Source of the DNA: DATARH01 sp963847345
GTDB taxonomy: Bacteria; Pseudomonadota; Alphaproteobacteria; ATCC43930; CGMCC-115725
Assembly: GCA_963847345.1 (NCBI GenBank)
Contig: CAWJZU010000020.1
Span: 1-64,000 of the forward strand
Length of the DNA: 64,000 nucleotides
Reading direction: 5' to 3'
Part shown: one piece after another, positions 47,247-55,719 of the stretch
How the letters are laid out: each line of letters starts with the position of its first letter
Position numbering within the stretch: the first letter of the stretch is position 1
Notes under the pieces: model-generated
What the model saw: the letters and a program-made list of their open reading frames with translations, nothing else
Databases searched by the model: none
What the model was told of the DNA's origin: nothing
Program-made: the position numbers and the translations under genes

Positions 47247-47376
47247 TACCCGGTACTATACACCGGATCGTCCCTATCCGATCGATAGGGGGATTGCGCG
47301 AACGATCGCCACCCTGAGACGATCGGACGCGAGCCGCTACAGGGACGGTCGAAAAACAGCGCTGAGGAGGTCTCCA

Positions 47377-48555
47377 ATGATCGGCCAACGTCGTTACGTC
47401 AATTGCATCCTCCCGCCGCATCTGCTGCGCCGCCTTCTCGACAGTAGGAATACCGAGATCCGGCACGCGGCCTTGAATACCTTGATTTCCACGGCGCGGC
47501 TCAGGGGCGAGCGCGCGGTGATAGGCGCTTTCGCGGTCGCCAGCGGGAGCGCCCGCAGGACGATTTTCGATTGCCGACACAGCACCAGCCTGCCGCGAGC
47601 GCAGCTGACCCGATCGGAAGACGGGGGGGCGTCTGCGGACGAAGCCGTCAATCGGGCTTATGACGGGTTTGGCGCCACGCGAACCTTTTACAGCGAAGTC
47701 TTGAACCGCGATTCGGTCGACGATCAGGGCCGTCGGCTTGACGGCTACGTACATTATGGCCGCGCCTACAACAACGCCTTCTGGGACGGCCGAGAGATGG
47801 TATTCGGCGACGGCGATGGCGTGTTGTTTACTGATTTTACCAAATCCCTCGACGTTATCGGTCATGAATTGACCCATGGCGTGACGGAATTCGCCGCGGG
47901 TCTCGAGTATCATGACCAGCCCGGCGCCCTGAACGAGTCGATGTCCGATGTTTTCGGGTCGCTGGTCAAGCAATGGTCGCTGAAGCAAACCGTCGATCAG
48001 GCCGACTGGCTGATCGGTCCGGAGGTATTTACCCCGGGCATTCAGGCGGACGCGCTGCGGTCGATGAAGGCGCCGGGCACCGCCTACGACAACCCCGATC
48101 TCGGCAAGGACCCGCAGCCCGACAGCATGGATAAATACGTACAGCTGCCGAATACCGATGAGGGCGATAACGGCGGCGTTCATATAAATTCGGGAATTCC
48201 GAGCAAGGCCTTCTATGTGACCGCGCGGGAAATTGGCGGGTTCGCCTGGGAGGCGCCCGGACATATCTGGTACGAGGCGCTGCGGGCATCCGGTCCAACC
48301 ACCGGCTTTCAGGAATTCGCGGATACGACCTACCAGAAGGCCGCGCAATTGTACGGCGCCGGCAGCGTACAGCAAAAAGCGGTGTTCGAGGGCTGGGCGG
48401 AGGTGAAGATCAAAATCACCGGTGTCGATACGGCGCCGGCGCCGGTGCCGCCGAGCGACAAGGATTTGGTTGCCCTACTCGTCAAGCAGGTCGACGATCT
48501 CTCGGCCACTGTGAAACAGCTTGCCGAGGAATTGAACCGCATCAAATCCGCGTAG
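47377..48555 (+). CDS. Protealysin-like M4 (thermolysin-family) metallopeptidase
   Basis: A 392-residue zinc peptidase. The zinc motif HELTH is at 163-167 with the third ligand glutamate in NESMSD near 187, and NGGVHINSGIPSKAFY carries the later catalytic histidine. There is no Sec signal; instead the short N-terminal part has LPPHLLRRLL, the PPL motif of protealysin-type precursors. A C-terminal extension ends in a coiled segment (LVKQVDDLSATVKQLAEELNRI). ATG at 47377 follows GAGGAGG. An inhibitor-like gene is directly downstream. Confidence 0.9.
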   Translation: MIGQRRYVNCILPPHLLRRLLDSRNTEIRHAALNTLISTARLRGERAVIGAFAVASGSARRTIFDCRHSTSLPRAQLTRSEDGGASADEAVNRAYDGFGATRTFYSEVLNRDSVDDQGRRLDGYVHYGRAYNNAFWDGREMVFGDGDGVLFTDFTKSLDVIGHELTHGVTEFAAGLEYHDQPGALNESMSDVFGSLVKQWSLKQTVDQADWLIGPEVFTPGIQADALRSMKAPGTAYDNPDLGKDPQPDSMDKYVQLPNTDEGDNGGVHINSGIPSKAFYVTAREIGGFAWEAPGHIWYEALRASGPTTGFQEFADTTYQKAAQLYGAGSVQQKAVFEGWAEVKIKITGVDTAPAPVPPSDKDLVALLVKQVDDLSATVKQLAEELNRIKSA

Positions 48556-48645
48556 ATCGCGTTTGATCCGCCGCCCCGCAATGCCTGGATGGATCGTCCC
48601 ACGAACCGGCGCGTTACGGGAAACATGACGAGCGAGGGTGCAGGC

Positions 48646-48972
48646 GTGAAAGCAACATTGCGTGAATTTGGCGGCGCGATCGACCCGACGGGGCAACGAG
48701 CCCGGGTTGTCGACACGGACTCGATGAGCAAGGAGATGGCGGACGAGCTCGCCAGGCTCGTTACCGCGGCGAAGGCGCACCCGCCCGCCGCCAATGACAC
48801 GGCGGGGCGGGGCCGTGACATGATGACGTATTCGATCACGATCGAAGAGGACGGCCAGGTTGCCGTCCTGAAGCAGTCCGACGCGACACGGACGGAAGCC
48901 TTCATCGACCTGCGGGATTGGATAAAGCAAAACGCCGGGCGCGCCGTAGCATCGCCGGCAGCTCGGCCTTAG
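48646..48972 (+). CDS. Emfourin-like protealysin inhibitor
   Basis: About 108 residues. MKATLREFGGAIDPTGQRARVVDTD, then ADELARLVTAAKA and MTYSITIEEDGQVAVLKQSDA, match the emfourin family of small proteins encoded next to protealysin-like M4 peptidases and blocking them. GTG at 48646 is preferred because it aligns with the family start and has GAGGG upstream; ATG 48589 and 48625 are alternatives. It lies 90 bp after the peptidase, the arrangement described for the protealysin operon. Confidence 0.78.
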   Translation: MKATLREFGGAIDPTGQRARVVDTDSMSKEMADELARLVTAAKAHPPAANDTAGRGRDMMTYSITIEEDGQVAVLKQSDATRTEAFIDLRDWIKQNAGRAVASPAARP

Positions 48973-49475
48973 CGGCTTTTCGGCTGGAACCGGGCGCGGT
49001 CTGCGTTGTCGGCGAGAATGCCGAGCAGAACCCGGCGAAACCCCTCGACGGCGCTGTCGCCAGCGGCGCGATAGGCGGCGGAGACCCGGGCGCGCTGTGG
49101 CGCCGAAAGCCGCCGCTCCAATTCGCGGCCGCTGTTGGTCAGCTCCAGGAGACGCTGCCGGCGGTCATCGGGGCCACGATGCTGCACGACGAACCCTTGC
49201 CGAACGAGCTGACCCAGCACTCGGTTCAAGCTTTGCTTCGTTATGCGCAGAATGCCGAGCAACTCGCCGACCGTCATTTGCGGGTGGCGGCCGACGAAGT
49301 GCACGACCCGGTGATGCGCCCGACCGAAGCCGTACTCCGCGAGGATCGCGTCAGGCTCCGCGGTGAAGTCCCGGTAAGCGAAAAACAGCAGCTCGATACC
49401 TTCGCGAACCGCCTCGTCGGTGATTTCGGGCGGCTCGGCCTCGTGTTTGCGAAGCCGCCTATTTATGTCAGTCAT
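48969..49475 (-). CDS. MarR-family transcriptional regulator (PetP-like)
   Basis: A 168-residue winged-helix regulator. VHFVGRHPQMTVGELLGILRITKQSLNRVLGQLVRQGFV is the recognition region and HRGPDDRRQRLLELT the wing. MTDINRRLRKHE at the start resembles PetP. It diverges from ilvE; its start codon lies inside a 13-bp palindrome, suggesting self-repression. Its stop overlaps the emfourin gene by 4 bp, convergently. Confidence 0.88.
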   Translation of the reverse strand: MTDINRRLRKHEAEPPEITDEAVREGIELLFFAYRDFTAEPDAILAEYGFGRAHHRVVHFVGRHPQMTVGELLGILRITKQSLNRVLGQLVRQGFVVQHRGPDDRRQRLLELTNSGRELERRLSAPQRARVSAAYRAAGDSAVEGFRRVLLGILADNADRARFQPKSR

Positions 49476-49482
49476 ATTGACT
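49470..49482. promoter_or_regulatory. Candidate MarR operator
   Basis: AGTCA-TAT-TGACT, a perfect 13-bp palindrome spanning the MarR start codon, in the AT-rich gap to ilvE. Position and symmetry suit autoregulation; no direct evidence. Confidence 0.45.
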
Positions 49483-49575
49483 TATTTCGCAATGTCCGGT
49501 ACGCTCGGGACGGTTTTGCGATATAAAGTTACCAACCATCTCAGCTGCGACGGAAATCTTGGCGAGGAAGGCCCC

Positions 49576-50481
49576 ATGGTAGACTCCGTGCTCCCGTTCG
49601 ACGACCGCGACGGCTTCATCTGGTACGACGGCCGCCTCGTCCCGTGGCGCGACGCCAAACTGCACGTACTGACCCACGGGCTGCATTATGCGAGTTGCGT
49701 CTTTGAAGGCGAGCGAGTCTATAACGGCAAGGTCTTCCGTATGGACGACCACAACCAGCGGCTGATCAATTCGGCCAAGATCCTCGGTTTCGAGATCCCG
49801 GCCAGCATGGACGATCTGGCCCGGGCGACGCTGGAAGTCGTTGCCAGCAACAAGATCGTCGACGGGTACGTGCGGCCGATCGCGTGGCGCGGCGCCGAGC
49901 AAATGGGGGTTTCGGCGCAGGCCAGCAAGATTCACCTAGCGCTCGCATGCTGGGACTGGCCGGCCTATTTCTCGCCGGAAGCCCGCGCCAAGGGTATCCG
50001 CATGCTGTGGTCGCGCTGGGCCCGTCCGGCGCCGCACACCGCGCCGACCCAGGCCAAGGCGTCGGGACTGTACATGATCTGCACGATGGCCAAGCACGAC
50101 GCCGAGGCGCAGGGCTGCGACGATGCGCTGATGCTCGATTGGCGTGGCCAACTCGCGGAAGGCACCGGCGCCAATATTTTCCTCGCGATCAACGGCGAAT
50201 TGCATACGCCGACGCCGGACTGTTTCCTCAACGGGATTACGCGGCAAACCGTCATGGGGCTGGCACGCAGCCGGGGTATCAAGGTGATCGAGCGCGTGGT
50301 CATGCCCGAGGAGCTGGCGAAGGCCGACGAGGTCTTCCTGACCGGGTCGGCCGCCGAGGTCACGCCGGTCGGGGAGATCGTCGGCCAGCACGGCCATTAC
50401 CGCTTCACGCCGGGCAGGATTTGCCGGCTGATGTGGGAGGATTACGACCGCGTCGTTGGGAAGCAGCTGGCCGCCGCTTAG
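49576..50481 (+). CDS. ilvE: Branched-chain amino-acid aminotransferase
   Basis: PLP enzyme of 301 residues making leucine, isoleucine and valine from their keto acids. THGLHYASCVFEGERVY, the region SGLYMICTMAKHDAEAQGCDDALMLD with the PLP lysine, EGTGANIFL and TGSAAEVTPVGEI are all fold-IV aminotransferase signatures. ATG at 49576 has GAGGAAGG upstream. Divergent from the MarR gene, the usual neighbour in related genomes. Confidence 0.92.
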   Translation: MVDSVLPFDDRDGFIWYDGRLVPWRDAKLHVLTHGLHYASCVFEGERVYNGKVFRMDDHNQRLINSAKILGFEIPASMDDLARATLEVVASNKIVDGYVRPIAWRGAEQMGVSAQASKIHLALACWDWPAYFSPEARAKGIRMLWSRWARPAPHTAPTQAKASGLYMICTMAKHDAEAQGCDDALMLDWRGQLAEGTGANIFLAINGELHTPTPDCFLNGITRQTVMGLARSRGIKVIERVVMPEELAKADEVFLTGSAAEVTPVGEIVGQHGHYRFTPGRICRLMWEDYDRVVGKQLAAA

Positions 50482-50603
50482 CCCGCGATCGTGGCGCGGC
50501 GGATTTTTCGCGATGTCGCCAACAGCCCGCCGCAATTGCGCGATTTCGTGCAGCTTTCGCCACTGCCGACCGGAATGAGCGCCGGCGCACGAGGTTTTGA
50601 TCG

Positions 50604-52724
50604 ATGATCGCGGCATTCGGCGGCAGCGCGTACACGATCGCGGCGGCGCCGCTGTTGCCCTGGTGGGTAATCGCCGCGCTCGCCGGCCTTGCCCTCGTGG
50701 TTTTGGTGCTTGGCGCGTGGCGGCGCGCGCGCGGCCTGTTCTGGCGACTGGCAGCACTGGCGATGCTGCTGGCGATCCTTGCCAACCCGTCGCTCGTGGA
50801 GCAGAAGCGCTCGCCGCTGCGCGACATTGCCGTCATCGTTCTCGACGAATCGGCGAGCCAAGGCATCGGGGAGCGGCGCGCGGCAAGCGAGCGGGCGCTG
50901 GCCGCACTTGGCGAGCGGCTCGGCCGCGAGCGCGACCTCGATGTGCGGATCGTGCGCACCGGCCAGAATCAACCCGGCAGCGGCGGCGATGGAACCAAGC
51001 TGTTCACCGCGTTGAGCCGCAGCCTGGCCGATGTGCCGCGCCAGCGCCTCGCCGGCGTCGTCATGATCACCGACGGGCAGGTGCACGATGTGCCGGGTCC
51101 GTCGCCCGATGCCGCGGCCGGCGAGCTCGGCGCGCCGCTGCACGTGCTGCTCTCGGGGCATCAGGGCGAACAGGACCGCCGCCTCGCGATCGCGAACGCA
51201 CCGAGTTTCGGGCTCGTCGGCAAGGAGACGCCGCTGACCGTGCGGGTCGAGGATTTGCCGGCGCCGCCTGAGAGCAAGACAGAACCGGAACGGCGGGCCC
51301 GTATCACTTGGCGCAAAGACGGCGGCGCAGCGCATCCGATGACCGTGCCGGTCGGGCGCGACGTGACGCTGTCGATTCCGATCGATCACGGCGGCCCGAA
51401 TGTCCTGGAAATCGAGGTCGAGGCCGGACCGCAGGAATTGACGCTGGCGAACAACCGCGCCGCGATCGTTGTCAATGGTGTACGCGACCGGCTGCGCGTT
51501 CTGCTCGTTTCGGGTGAGCCGCATGCCGGCGAGCGCATCTGGCGCAACATTCTGAAATCCGACCCGTCGGTCGATCTCGTCCATTTCACGATCCTGCGGC
51601 CGCCCGAGAAACAGGACGGGACACCGATCCGCGAGCTGTCGCTGATCGCTTTTCCAATTCGCGAGCTGTTCGACGTCAAGCTCGACGAGTTCGACCTGAT
51701 TATCTTCGACCGGTATAGCCAGCGCGGCATAATCCCGCAGGCCTATATCGACAACGTCGTGCGCTATGTGCGCCGGGGCGGCGCTCTGCTCGAAGCTGCC
51801 GGCCCGACCTTCGGCACGCCGATGACGCTCTATCGCACGCCGCTCGGCGAGATCCTGCCGACCGAGCCGACCGGCGACGTGCGCGAACAGGGCTTTCGGC
51901 CGCAGCTGACAGCATTGGGACGGCGTCATCCGGTTACCGCCGACCTGTCCGGCGCCGGCAAGCCCGGAGAGGCGGCGAGCTGGGGACGCTGGTTCCGACA
52001 GGTCGAGGGCCGGCGCCACAGCGGCACGGCGGTCATGAGCGGCGAGAACGGCGGACCACTGCTTGTCCTGGATCGGGTCGGCAACGGCCGAATCGCGCAG
52101 CTGCTGTCGGATCAGATGTGGCTGTGGGCGCGCGGCTTCGAGGGCGGCGGTCCGCAGGCCGAGCTGCTGCGCCGGCTCGCCTATTGGCTGATGAAGGAAC
52201 CCGATCTCGAGGAGAACGATTTGCGCGCTGTCATAGAGGGCGATCAGCTCAAGGTGACAAGACAGTCGCTCGAACCTGACGACAGCCCGATCACCATCAC
52301 AGCGCCCGACGGCACGGATTCGACGCTGACCCTTACGCCGGCGGAAGGCGGGCGCAGCATCGGGACGACAACGATCTCGCAGATGGGGCTCTACCGGATC
52401 AGCGACGGCGGTCGTACGGCACTGGCCGCTTCCGGCCCGCTGAACCCGATCGAATACGCGGATGTCCGAACCACGCCCGAAAAACTTGGCCCGATTGCCG
52501 AGGCGAGCAGCGGCGGCGTCTTTTGGGTCGGCGACGGCGCGATGCCGGATGTACGCCGCGTATCCCCCGGCCGCAACGCCGCCGGCCATGGATGGCTCGG
52601 GTTGCGCCGCAACGGCGACTATGTCGTGACCGGGTTCGGCGAGGTGCCGCTGTTGCCGGGAGTCGCGGCGCTGCTGCTGGCAATCGGTCTGCTCATCGCC
52701 GCCTGGCGTCGCGAGGGGCGGTAG
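50604..52724 (+). CDS. Large membrane protein with VWA-like and glutamine-amidotransferase-like regions
   Basis: A 706-residue conserved alphaproteobacterial protein. Two N-terminal helices (WWVIAALAGLALVVLVLGAW, FWRLAALAMLLAILANP) are followed by a VWA-like part (DIAVIVLDESASQ.. GVVMITDGQVHD), a glutamine-amidotransferase-like part (FDLIIFDRYSQRGIIPQAYIDNVVRYVRRGGALLEAAG) and a C-terminal helix. Such proteins usually sit with MoxR/Bat-type genes, which are absent here. It lies 123 bp after ilvE. Function unknown. Confidence 0.8.
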   Translation: MIAAFGGSAYTIAAAPLLPWWVIAALAGLALVVLVLGAWRRARGLFWRLAALAMLLAILANPSLVEQKRSPLRDIAVIVLDESASQGIGERRAASERALAALGERLGRERDLDVRIVRTGQNQPGSGGDGTKLFTALSRSLADVPRQRLAGVVMITDGQVHDVPGPSPDAAAGELGAPLHVLLSGHQGEQDRRLAIANAPSFGLVGKETPLTVRVEDLPAPPESKTEPERRARITWRKDGGAAHPMTVPVGRDVTLSIPIDHGGPNVLEIEVEAGPQELTLANNRAAIVVNGVRDRLRVLLVSGEPHAGERIWRNILKSDPSVDLVHFTILRPPEKQDGTPIRELSLIAFPIRELFDVKLDEFDLIIFDRYSQRGIIPQAYIDNVVRYVRRGGALLEAAGPTFGTPMTLYRTPLGEILPTEPTGDVREQGFRPQLTALGRRHPVTADLSGAGKPGEAASWGRWFRQVEGRRHSGTAVMSGENGGPLLVLDRVGNGRIAQLLSDQMWLWARGFEGGGPQAELLRRLAYWLMKEPDLEENDLRAVIEGDQLKVTRQSLEPDDSPITITAPDGTDSTLTLTPAEGGRSIGTTTISQMGLYRISDGGRTALAASGPLNPIEYADVRTTPEKLGPIAEASSGGVFWVGDGAMPDVRRVSPGRNAAGHGWLGLRRNGDYVVTGFGEVPLLPGVAALLLAIGLLIAAWRREGR

Positions 52725-52826
52725 AAAAGCACGGCCGAGCTGGAGTGAAGGGGACCGCCGGGTCTTGACACCGGCTCGCGACGGGGCGCCATGCTAGCTC
52801 GAATTGACCGAACGGAGGACACGCTC

Positions 52827-53421
52827 ATGTTTCGTCTGCTCTCGCTCGCCGCGGCGCTGCTGACGGCCGCCGCGACTGCCGCGCACGCGCATACCGGGGT
52901 GGGCAGCACCGCCGGCCTCTTGCACGGTTTCGCCCACCCGCTCGGCGGCATCGATCACGTCTTGGTCATGGTTGCCGTCGGCCTGTTTGCGGCGCAACTG
53001 GGCGGGCCAGCCTTATGGCTGGTACCGCTGTCCTTCGTTTCGCTTATGATTCTCGGTGGAATTTTCGGGATGGCCGCGGTCGGGTTGCCTTTTGTCGAGA
53101 TCGGGATCGGGCTTTCAGTGGTCGTTCTCGGTTTCGCGGTCGCCTTCCGGCTTCACATTCCGATCGCTCTCGCGATGGCGCTGGTCGGTTTGTTCGCGAT
53201 CTTTCACGGTTACGCGCACGGCGCCGAGATGCCGGAATCGGCATCGAGTTCTTGTTTACGGAGTCGGCTTTGTACTGGCGACCGCGCTGCTGCACGCGCT
53301 CGGGATAGGTATTGGTCTCATTCTCGGTAGGACAGAAGCGGCGATCGGACGGCGCGCACTGCAGTCTACCGGAGGTGCGATGGCGCTGGCCGGGGTCGTA
53401 ATTCTCACCGGCTATCTGTAG
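52827..53421 (+). CDS. hupE: HupE/UreJ-family membrane protein, one frameshift
   Basis: About 198 codons. A signal peptide (MFRLLSLAAALLTAAATAAHA) leads to HTGVGSTAGLLHGFAHPLGGIDHVLVMVAVG, the histidine-rich HupE motif, and about six membrane helices. HupE proteins are candidate nickel or cobalt uptake proteins. Near 53246-53254 one inserted base breaks the frame: ..HGAEMPESAS then, in the next frame, LVYGVGFVLATALLHALGIG. ATG at 52827 has GGAGGA upstream. No urease or hydrogenase genes are in the window. Confidence 0.82.
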
Positions 53422-53556
53422 ATGAGATTCGCGGCGCGCCAGTAGACCCGATCACGGCGGGTTCGGCCCGAGCCAGCGGTCCGCAGACGGCCGCTTCGGC
53501 GTATGTGTCCATCGCCTGGTTCCCCAGAGGCCCGCCGCGGCGGGCCGGTGTCCGAG

Positions 53557-54822
53557 TTAGATCAAGCCCGATGCGCTTTCCGATCGCTCCGACCCCGAGC
53601 GGCGGCGCCACGAGACAAATGCAAGGCCGGCCAAACCAACGCCGATTGGAAGCAGCGGGCTCGGTTCCGGAATCGCCTGTTGCAGCGCGGCCACCGCGGT
53701 ATCGGGGAAGTCGGTGAACAGCCCATCTACCCCAAGCTTGAAGAACTGGAGGTATTCCGCGATCGGATCGCCCAGGTAATCCTGGGCCAGGAATATATTC
53801 TCATTTCTGAATGTGTAGGGGGTCACCAGCAGCCCGGCTGCATGCGCGTCGGTGATCAGACCGGACGGCGCCACCGTGTGCAAGTCGGCGTCGGTGATCA
53901 CGCCGTCGCCGTCGATGTCGTCCGGCAGGCCGTCGCTGTTCAGATCGGTGCCGGCGACGCTGACGATCGATCGCTTCCACGGGCCGATTGCGTCGGCATA
54001 GGTCGCGATCTCAGCGAGACCGACCGGGGTCAGCAGGTCGCCGTAGGTCCGCGAGTCGCCACTCAGTACGAAGTCGTAGGGCTGGTTGTAAGTTACCGTG
54101 CCGTCGAGCGCGATGTCGCTGGCGTCGGTCAGCTGCACCAGCCGCACATCGGTCATCCCGGCGAGTTCCTTCAGGTTCCCGACCTCGAAGGATTGGATGA
54201 TGACCGGCGCCGACTGGTCGGTCCATCCGGCCGCATTGAGCGCATCCACCAGCCGATTCTCGAGGGGAAAACCGATTGATTTGAAGTAGCTCGGGTGCTT
54301 CGTTTCCGGGATGATGCCGATCGTGCGGCCGGTCTCGGCGCTTTTCTGCTTCGCCAGATCGATCACTTCCTGAAATGTCGCGATCTGAAACTGCCCGTCG
54401 AACGAGTGGTCGCGAAACGGCAGGCGCTCCTTGGCGCGCAGTGTCTTGATCTCCGCCAGGGTGAAGTCTTCGGCGAACCAGCCGGTCTGCGTCACGCCGT
54501 CGATCGTCTTTGTTGTTTTCCGGCTTGCGAACTCGGGATGATCGGCGACATCGGTCGTATCGGTAATGTTTGGTTCGTGGCGCGCGACCAGAACACCGTC
54601 CCTGGTGACGACCAGGTCGGGTTCGATGTAGTTGGCACCCATTTGGATCGCGAGTTCGTAAGAGGCGATGGTGTGCTCGGGTCGGTATCCGGCGGCGCCG
54701 CGGTGGCCGAGGATTAGCGGGATTTGACCACCGAGTGTCGGCAACGGTCCGGCTGCGGCCTCGGTGCCTGCAGCCGCGGCGGCAATAGCGAACAATACTG
54801 GTGCAAACTTGGATATTGGCAC
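53557..54822 (-). CDS. Glycerophosphodiester phosphodiesterase with calcium-loop insert and PEP-CTERM tail
   Basis: An exported 421-residue enzyme. A signal peptide (VLFAIAAAAAGTEAAAG) is followed by the GDPD barrel: LILGHRGAAGYRPEHT, NYIEPDLVVTRDGVLVARHEP and IGIIPETKHP. An acidic insert DLNSDGLPDDIDGDGVITDADL resembles paired EF-hand/dockerin calcium loops. The C-terminus IPEPSPLLPIGVGLAGLAFVSWRRR is a PEP-CTERM sorting signal. GTG at 54822 has GGGGGAG eight bases upstream; ATG 54849 is the alternative. Hydrolyses glycerophosphodiesters outside the cytoplasm. Confidence 0.88.
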   Translation of the reverse strand: MPISKFAPVLFAIAAAAAGTEAAAGPLPTLGGQIPLILGHRGAAGYRPEHTIASYELAIQMGANYIEPDLVVTRDGVLVARHEPNITDTTDVADHPEFASRKTTKTIDGVTQTGWFAEDFTLAEIKTLRAKERLPFRDHSFDGQFQIATFQEVIDLAKQKSAETGRTIGIIPETKHPSYFKSIGFPLENRLVDALNAAGWTDQSAPVIIQSFEVGNLKELAGMTDVRLVQLTDASDIALDGTVTYNQPYDFVLSGDSRTYGDLLTPVGLAEIATYADAIGPWKRSIVSVAGTDLNSDGLPDDIDGDGVITDADLHTVAPSGLITDAHAAGLLVTPYTFRNENIFLAQDYLGDPIAEYLQFFKLGVDGLFTDFPDTAVAALQQAIPEPSPLLPIGVGLAGLAFVSWRRRSGSERSESASGLI

Positions 54823-54992
54823 GGTTTTCTCCCCCAATGGCGGGGGCACCGTAGGGTCAAGCTGTGACGCGTCTATTGCGGCCTTATTACCGGAAAGTTA
54901 ACCAAGGACTGCGCGCCAGTTTGTCTGATACTGTTAAGCGCAATCCCCACAGCGATGCTGCGCGGCAACGGCAGCTCGGATGATCGTGGCGA

Positions 54993-55418
54993 TCAGTACC
55001 GGATCTGCAGTGTGACCGCCGCGCCGGAATCGTCGACCGTGAACGCGGCCTGCTGAAAGGTCGGCTTCGCGATTACCGCCCGGACGCCGTTCGACAACGC
55101 ATAGCCTTCGGTCGGCAGACCTAAGAAGTTCGTGTCCAGATGGTCGTTGTTGTTCTCGTCGTGATAGGCCCCGACCGCGTAAGTTCCGGGCCGCAAATCG
55201 TCGAAAACGACCGTGATCGGGGCGGTGCTCGCCCTAACCTTCTTCATCACGTCAACCTGCGTGCCGTTCAGGAATTTACTGGGCGTCGCATACAGCCCGA
55301 CATAGACGCCGCCCGTGCTGTTTTTGAGGCCGGTAATCGTCACGGCGATGCGCGCGGCCGATGCCTGACCGGCGGCTAACACGATAGAAGCGAGGGCAAG
55401 CGCGGCGAACAGGCGCAT
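54993..55418 (-). CDS. DUF2141 exported protein
   Basis: A 141-residue secreted protein: signal MRLFAALALASIVLAAGQASA, then the DUF2141 fold (ITGLKNSTGGVYVGLYATPSKFL.., FDDLRPGTYAVGAYHDENNNDHLDTNFLGLPTEGYALS). Beta-sandwich family of unknown function. It lies upstream of and in the same direction as the phosphodiesterase, with a 170-bp gap, so co-expression is possible but not clear. Confidence 0.88.
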   Translation of the reverse strand: MRLFAALALASIVLAAGQASAARIAVTITGLKNSTGGVYVGLYATPSKFLNGTQVDVMKKVRASTAPITVVFDDLRPGTYAVGAYHDENNNDHLDTNFLGLPTEGYALSNGVRAVIAKPTFQQAAFTVDDSGAAVTLQIRY

Positions 55419-55719
55419 ACCGGGATTCCTCGTCGTGAAACGGAAGGATGCAAAACCAGAATGTGCGAAACGTGCCTATCCGCTGCAGCGGACTCGGCTC
55501 GGTCGCCCGTCCGCAACGATATATTTACCATTCTGGGCGCTAGCTTGTCGAGCCTGGGGCAAGATCGTGAATGAGAGGTGAAAAATCGCCGTGTATTTTT
55601 CCCGAACGCGGCGTCCGGGTTCGCCACCCGGATTCGACCGTTAACTTGGACGCAACGTAGCGTTAGCATTCGGGTCCGCGTTCGCGGCAGAAGCCGCGCC
55701 GAGCGGTGAAGGAGGAACC
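55419..55719. other. 301-bp divergent intergenic region
   Basis: Between DUF2141 (minus) and the HpaB-type gene (plus). No gene or RNA seen. It contains an AT-rich patch near 55520-55530 suited to a promoter and the strong ribosome site AAGGAGGAACC just before 55720. Confidence 0.4.

Noticed and set aside
50478..52589. A 703-codon open frame on the minus strand opposite the large membrane protein
   Set aside because: Arg/Ala/Gln-rich antisense shadow typical of GC-rich coding DNA; the plus strand has clear helices and domain motifs.
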